From Excoecaria cochinchinensis (taxonomy: Eukaryota > Streptophyta > Magnoliopsida > Malpighiales > Euphorbiaceae): a stretch of 64,000 nt of DNA. Of this stretch, positions 59,011-64,000 are shown piece by piece. The notes beneath the pieces are model-generated. The model made no database searches, had not been told where the DNA came from, and saw only the letters and a program-made list of their open reading frames with translations. The stretch is from NCBI GenBank assembly GCA_947683425.1, contig CANTUQ010000073.1:5180501-5244500 (forward strand). The letters are read 5' to 3'. The position numbers were made by a program, and so were the translations under genes. Numbering within the stretch: the stretch's first letter is position 1; every line of letters starts with the position of its first letter.

Positions 59011-60998
59011 TGTAACACCCCCTACCCATATGTAGGAGAACCCATCCGCAACGGAGTGAGAATCCGTATGAGCAAGGGTGTCACCAAACAAATCGATACA
59101 ATAACATTCATCCACATATAATAAAGATACATATATACAGTGAAATTAAAACTTTAAAACCAAATTGATCATTCATTCAAAGATGCAATAATAATATTCA
59201 TTACATAACTGTTATGATATTATCAAAATAATTACATCTCTCAAGATTACAATGCGGAAGTTGAACAAAAGACTAAATATAACGAGAGTTCACTATTACA
59301 AAAAGAATCATAATACAAAAACTAAGTCCTAACATCAATCCCTCTGTGTTGGCTTGACTAGCGGCGACTTTCCCACAAGCTATACACCTTCCACACCTGC
59401 ATGGATGAAACACCCGTGCTAAGCGATAACCTTAGTGGGGAAACAAACAACAATAATATGGACGACCATTCACAATGGTCGTCAAGGTAGATCACATACA
59501 TGTTGGCATATGCTGATAATCATATGAGTTATAATCATAATCGAGTCACATTCATATGCTAACTGATTCATATGCTCATAATTAGAGTCATTCAGATTCA
59601 TAATTAGAGTCATTCAGATTCACATACTTATAATCATAGTCATTCGGATTCACATTCTGATAACACAACGAAATATAACACCTGCTGACTCACAGTAGTG
59701 GATAACGAGTGAACGCATGGCGGTACCTTACGGGTACGAATCGAAAAGCAACATTACATTTTTCTCATTTCAAAACATTTTATAGAGGGGGCCTTAAACA
59801 AGATCCAAACACATTGAGGTTCGCAAGGAACCAAACAGGGACCTGATCAGGGTCCAAATGGAACTGAGGGCTGCAGCTACTGAACTCTATTAGGCATGCC
59901 TAACTATCCACTTATTTGACTCTAGCAAGTCATGCATAATTCATCAAATCACATTTATATAATTCATAAAATTATCCATACATAATTCTAAAAGCATCAC
60001 AAGTTCGAAAATTAAACATCGAAAATCCCAAAAGAAAACTCAAATTGAAGCCAGGGTTGTCGCGCTCGCGACAGAGGCAAAACTGGCCCCAGGTCGCGAT
60101 CGCGGCAGTCTTCGCACTCGCGCGGAGACAGAAGCACATCTCACTGTCACATTCACGACAGTGAGCGGCTAGCAAAAGCTGTTGTGCTCGTGCACAGGCA
60201 CGCGCTCACGATAAGGGACTGTCCAAATCTGCTCGGCAGCCGAGCGCGCTGTCGTGAGCTCTTGCTGTGGTCGGCTCGGTAGCCCAAATCCGCTCGGCCA
60301 CGCGCAAGGGCTGAATTCACCGAGCTCTATCGCGACAGTGTCGTGCTCGCGATAGAGTCGTGATTTCCAGCTCTCACTTGCCTTCTCTTTCCCCTTAGGA
60401 TCACGAGTAGGCGCTTCTATACCCGAAAACCCAAGAACCAAACAAACACACAAAAATCCTAGATTAAGAACACATCTAACAAAACAAGAGAAAAGATGAA
60501 GAAGAAGAGAAAATCCACTAACTTACCAATAAAGCTCTTGAGAATTACCAAGATCCACCAACAAGACAGCCAAGAAGAGAAAGAATCAAGGTGTAGCAAG
60601 AGGAAGAGGAAGAAAGAAGAAGCAAAGGAGGGAAGGAGGAAGAGAATGGGAGAGCTAGGGCAGAATTATGCCCTCTTTCTCTCTCCTCTCCTTATATACT
60701 CCTTAATTTCCCTAGCCACATGTCACCTTGAGATTGGTGGGTTTTGATAATTCACACCCTGCAAAAAAGAAAGACACTACATACAAGATTAACCCTTACT
60801 AATTCACACACTACTCCCCTATGAGCATGCACACACACTAATAAGACCCATGCTCACACACACCAATATCATACATGCACCCACACTCTAATAAAGCCCA
60901 CAAAACTTGCATATAACCCAAATAACACATGCCAAAACACTCACACATGTACACAAACATATGGCTCAAACTACTAGGGGGAGAATGGGGTGTGACCA
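59011..60998 (-). mobile_element. 3' LTR of the Tekay/Del-like chromovirus
   Basis: Minus-strand start TGGTCACACCCC at 60998, end GGGGGTGTTACA at 59011. It directly follows the PPT and pol 3' end. A minus TATA (AGTATATAAG, 60700-60691) lies about 300 bp in. The CCCCACTAAGGTTATCGCTTAGCACGGG-type block (about 59440-59413) and CpG palindromes (GTCGCGATCGCGGC, GTCGCGCTCGCGAC; 60050-60370) are shared with solo LTRs 1 and 2. Length 1988 bp; the partner 5' LTR is right of the window. Confidence 0.85.
60691..60700 (-). promoter_or_regulatory. TATA box of the Tekay-like LTR
   Basis: Minus-strand AGTATATAAG followed by a GAGAGGAGAGAGAAAGAGG purine-rich leader, as in many retroelement promoters. Confidence 0.55.
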
Positions 60999-61010
60999 CT
61001 CTCCCCTACT
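60999..61010 (-). other. Polypurine tract of the Tekay-like element
   Basis: Minus AGTAGGGGAGAG immediately before the LTR start and directly after the ATTTCGAGGACGAAATTCTT end of pol, a typical arrangement in Del/Tekay elements. Confidence 0.8.
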
Positions 61011-63992
61011 AACAAGAATTTCGTCCTCGAAATTCTCACTTGAACTGAACAACTGTGGATACTGAATCCTCATCGTCGCCTCTGGTTCCCAAGTCGTTTC
61101 CTCAACTCCATGATGCTACCAAAGAACTTTGACCAGGGGAACTTGCTTGCTTCTCAATTGTCTCACTTCCCGAGCTATAATGGCTTTCGGTTCCTCATCA
61201 TAAGAATAATCCGGCTGAATCCAAACATCTTGAACTGACAACACATGCGATAGATACGATCTATACCGACGAAGCATAGAGACATGGAAGACATCATGCA
61301 TCTTAGCCAACTCAATCGGTAAAGCCAACCTATAGGCTACCGAACCAACCTTCTCCAAAACCTCGAAAGGCCCAATGAACCGAGGACTAAGCTTACCTTT
61401 CTTGCCAAACCGCAATACTTTCCTCCAAGGTGAAACCTTAAGGAATACTCTATCTCCGACCTCAAACCGAATATCCTTTCTCTTAAGATTGGCATAGGAT
61501 CTCTGTCTATCTTTAGCCACTTTCAGATTCCACTGCACAACTCTGATCTTCTCTTCGGTATCCCTAATCATCTCTAGCCCAATAAAAGATCACTCGGTCA
61601 ACTTTCTCTAACAAACCGGAGTCCTACACGGTCGACCATACAAAGCCTCAAACGGTGACATCCCTATGCTCGACTGAAAGATGTTATTGTAAGCAAACTC
61701 CATAAGCTGCACATACTTGTCCTAACTACTAGAAAAATCTAAAGCACATTCCCGAAGCATATCCTCTAAAATCTGGATAACCTGCTCGGACTGATCATCT
61801 GTCTACGGATGAAATACCGTACTGAAATTCAACTTAGTACCCAAAGCTCTCTGCAATTCCTTCCAAAACTTCGATGTGAACCTCGAATCTCGATCTGACA
61901 CTATCGACAACGGCACACCATGCAGTCGGACCACCTCATCCACATAAATACTAGCCAACTTATCCATTGAATAGTCCACTCTGACCGGCAGAAAATGCGC
62001 TGACTTGGTAAGCCGATCCACAATCACCCAAACCGAATCATTCTTCTTCTGGGTCACTGGTAAACCCGACACGAAATCCATGGCAATGTCATCCCACTTC
62101 CACTGGGGAATGGATAAAGGAGTGAGCAATCCCGAAGGGACTTGATGCTCAGCCTTTACCTGCTGATAAGTGAGACACCTTGCCACGAATTCCACAATAT
62201 CTCTCTTCATTCTAGACCACCAGAAGAATTGCTTCATATCCCGATACATCTTCTCACTACTAGGATGCATAGTAAAGACTATAGTGTGTGCCTCACTCAA
62301 AAGCTTCTTCCTTAACTCATCACTCTCGGGCACACACAAACGGTTCCTATACATAAGCACCCCATCCAAAATCGAAAACTCAGACTGCTTACCCTGCTGA
62401 ACCTCTTGCAAAACCCGCAACAATCTCAAGTCATCCTCCTGAGCGTCCACAATCGATTGTCTCAAGGTCAGCTTCACTCTCAATTGGGAAATCAAAGCCC
62501 CATCTGAATCAAATCTCCACCTGAACCGTCTTAAGAACAAAGCCGAAACCAGCTTCCTACTCAAAGCATCTGCAACCACATTGGCTTTACCCGGATGATA
62601 ATCCACAATGCAGTCATAGTCCTTGAATAACTCTAACCATCAGCGCTGTCTCATATTCAACTCCTTCTGCGTGAGGAGATACTTCAAACTCTTATAATCC
62701 ATGAAAATCCTACACTTCTTCCCATACAGATAATGCCGCCAAATCTTCAAAGCAAAGATCACAGCTGCCAATTCCAAATCATGTGTCGGATAGTTCTTCT
62801 CATGAGGCTTCAACTAATGAGACACATAAGCCACAAATTTACCCTCTTGCATCAACACACATCTGAGTCCAACTCCCGAAGCATCACTGTATATTACAAA
62901 CTCTTTACCCGAGATGAGCTGAGTGAGTATAGGAGCTTCAACTAACAATCTCTTCAACTTCTCAAAGCACACTTGGTACTTATTCGACCACTCAAATCTG
63001 ACTCCTTTCGTTAATAATCTGGTCATAGGAGCAGCAATGACTGAAAAACCCTTCACAAACCGATGATAATACCCTGCCAAACCGAGGAATCTCACTTCAG
63101 GAACATTCCTAGGCGCTTTCCAATCCACAATCGCCTCAATCTTAGCCGGATCTACTTGAATACCCTTAGCTGACACAATATGACCCAAGAAAGCCACCTC
63201 TCGAAGCCAAAAGTCACACTTACTGAGATTCGTCAACAAACGGTGTTCCCTCAAAACTTGCAGCACTAACCGAAGATGCTCCTCATGCTCACTCTCATCC
63301 TTTGAGTAAACCAAAATATCATCTATGAACACTACTATAAATCGATCGAGATATGGCCTGAACACTCGGTTCATCAAATCCATAAAAGCCGCAGGTGCAT
63401 TGGTCAACCCGAACGGCATCATAAGGAACTCATAGTGGCCATATCACAACCGAAATGCAGTTTTAACCACATCCGCATCTTGAACTCGCAGCTGATAATA
63501 ACCCGATCGGAGATATATCTTGGAGAAAATACCGACACCTCTAAGCTGATCAAATAAGTCCTCGACTCTAGGCAAAGGATACTTGTTCTTCACTGTGACC
63601 TTATTAATCTGCCTATAGTCCATGCACATCCTCAAGGAACCATCCTTCTTCTTGACAAACAACACCGGAGCTCCCTATGGAGATATGCTGGGTCTAATAA
63701 ATCCCTTATCCAATAACTCTTGTAGCTGAGTCTTGAGTTTCCTTAACTCTACAGGAGCCATTCAATAAGGTGCTTTCGAAATGGGCAAAGTACCCGGCAT
63801 TATCTCTATGGACAACTCCACTTCTCTCTCTGGAGGCAACCCAAGCAACTCACTTGGAAACACATCTCCAAACTCCCTAACAACTAGGATATCCTCAATC
63901 TCAACCTGATCATGCTTAGAATCCAACACCACTGCTAGAAATGCCTCACAACCTTTCCTCATGAACCTCTTAGCTTGCATAGCAGAAATCAC
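61011..63992 (-). pseudogene. Tekay/Del-like chromovirus pol (RT, RNase H, integrase, chromodomain), broken, runs off the edge
   Basis: Enters from the right edge (first in-window frame from 63992) at the protease-RT linker. RT has VLFVKKKDGSLRMCMDYRQI, KNKYPLPRVEDLFDQL, then motif A as SKIYLRSGYYQL, where the catalytic Asp is Tyr, then VVFIDDILVYS (intact) and FLGHIVS. RNase H is FVIYSDASGVGLRCVL and VADALSRK (62560). Integrase: a zinc-binding region with a Cys lost (CLTYQQVKAEH), and core residues in WDDIAMDFVSGLP, SIVSDRDSRF and SEQVIQILEDML. The chromodomain-like end is LRSKQVPLVKVLW...HHGVEETTWEPE (61116-61060). Stops include those at about 63764, 63677, 63443, 62814, 61802, 61727, 61612 and 61113. 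The lineage call rests on the chromodomain, the FEDEI end and the LTR form. Confidence 0.9.
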
Positions 63993-64000
63993 ATTACTCA

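Noticed and set aside
60496..60747. Lys/Arg-rich 83-codon ORF
   Set aside because: Translation of the purine/pyrimidine-rich leader of the Tekay-like LTR; no domain.
1..64000. Host protein-coding gene
   Set aside because: Every recognisable coding segment belongs to a transposable element; remaining ORFs are short and motif-free.

Overview
This window looks like a heavily transposon-loaded intergenic block of a flowering plant. Everything I can assign is a plant-type transposable element or its decay product, and I find no convincing host gene, functional tRNA, rRNA or CRISPR array. Plant-type features include a PIF/Harbinger transposase with a Myb/SANT partner, a BED-finger hAT transposase, Ty1/copia elements (one with an initiator-Met-tRNA primer site), a Tat/Ogre-like Ty3/gypsy element with a primer site of the tRNA-Arg type, and a Tekay/Del-like chromovirus. 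The species cannot be named from the sequence.

Layout. 1-1530: 3' end of a copia-like element (PPT plus LTR). 1622-5434: decayed PIF/Harbinger on the minus strand. 5473-9000: copia element with both LTRs, PBS and a 5-bp TSD, but with protease fused to RNase H by internal deletion. 9.5-10.4 kb: degenerate tandem repeat. 11937-13115: non-autonomous hAT-type element with 12-bp TIRs and an 8-bp TSD. 13.2-20.8 kb: a minus-strand Tat-like unit made of an LTR, a PPT, a 141-bp tandem array, a long coiled-coil ORF, and an oppositely oriented, apparently spliced plant-mobile-domain-like ORF. 21562-25950: hAT with broken transposase. 25951-26467: CACTA-like terminus. 26991-31646: decayed copia. 31.6-35.0 kb: unassigned retroelement-like DNA ending in PPT-like repeats. 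35.0-45.2 kb: three related minus-strand LTRs (B, C, D) with 53-bp arrays, an integrase C-terminus and a second plant-mobile-domain-like fragment. LTR D is internally inverted. 46424-48944 and 51948-54464: two solo LTRs of one chromovirus-like family, each with a perfect TSD. 49181-59010: plus-strand Tat/Ogre-like element (5' LTR, PBS, gag-pol), cut at 59011 by a minus-strand Tekay-like element that runs off the right edge.

How the parts relate. LTRs A to E share end sequences and a primer-site-like motif inside the LTR, so they are one extended Tat-like family. Their internal regions share the order integrase, antisense plant-mobile-domain ORF, tandem array, PPT, LTR. The most interesting unit is 13.2-20.8 kb, where a sense coiled-coil ORF and an antisense spliced ORF diverge from a 1.2-kb region with a TATA box facing each way. 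That region carries a palindromic GACGGGCTGGCCGTC motif also present in the unit's LTR. All pol and transposase genes seen carry inactivating lesions.
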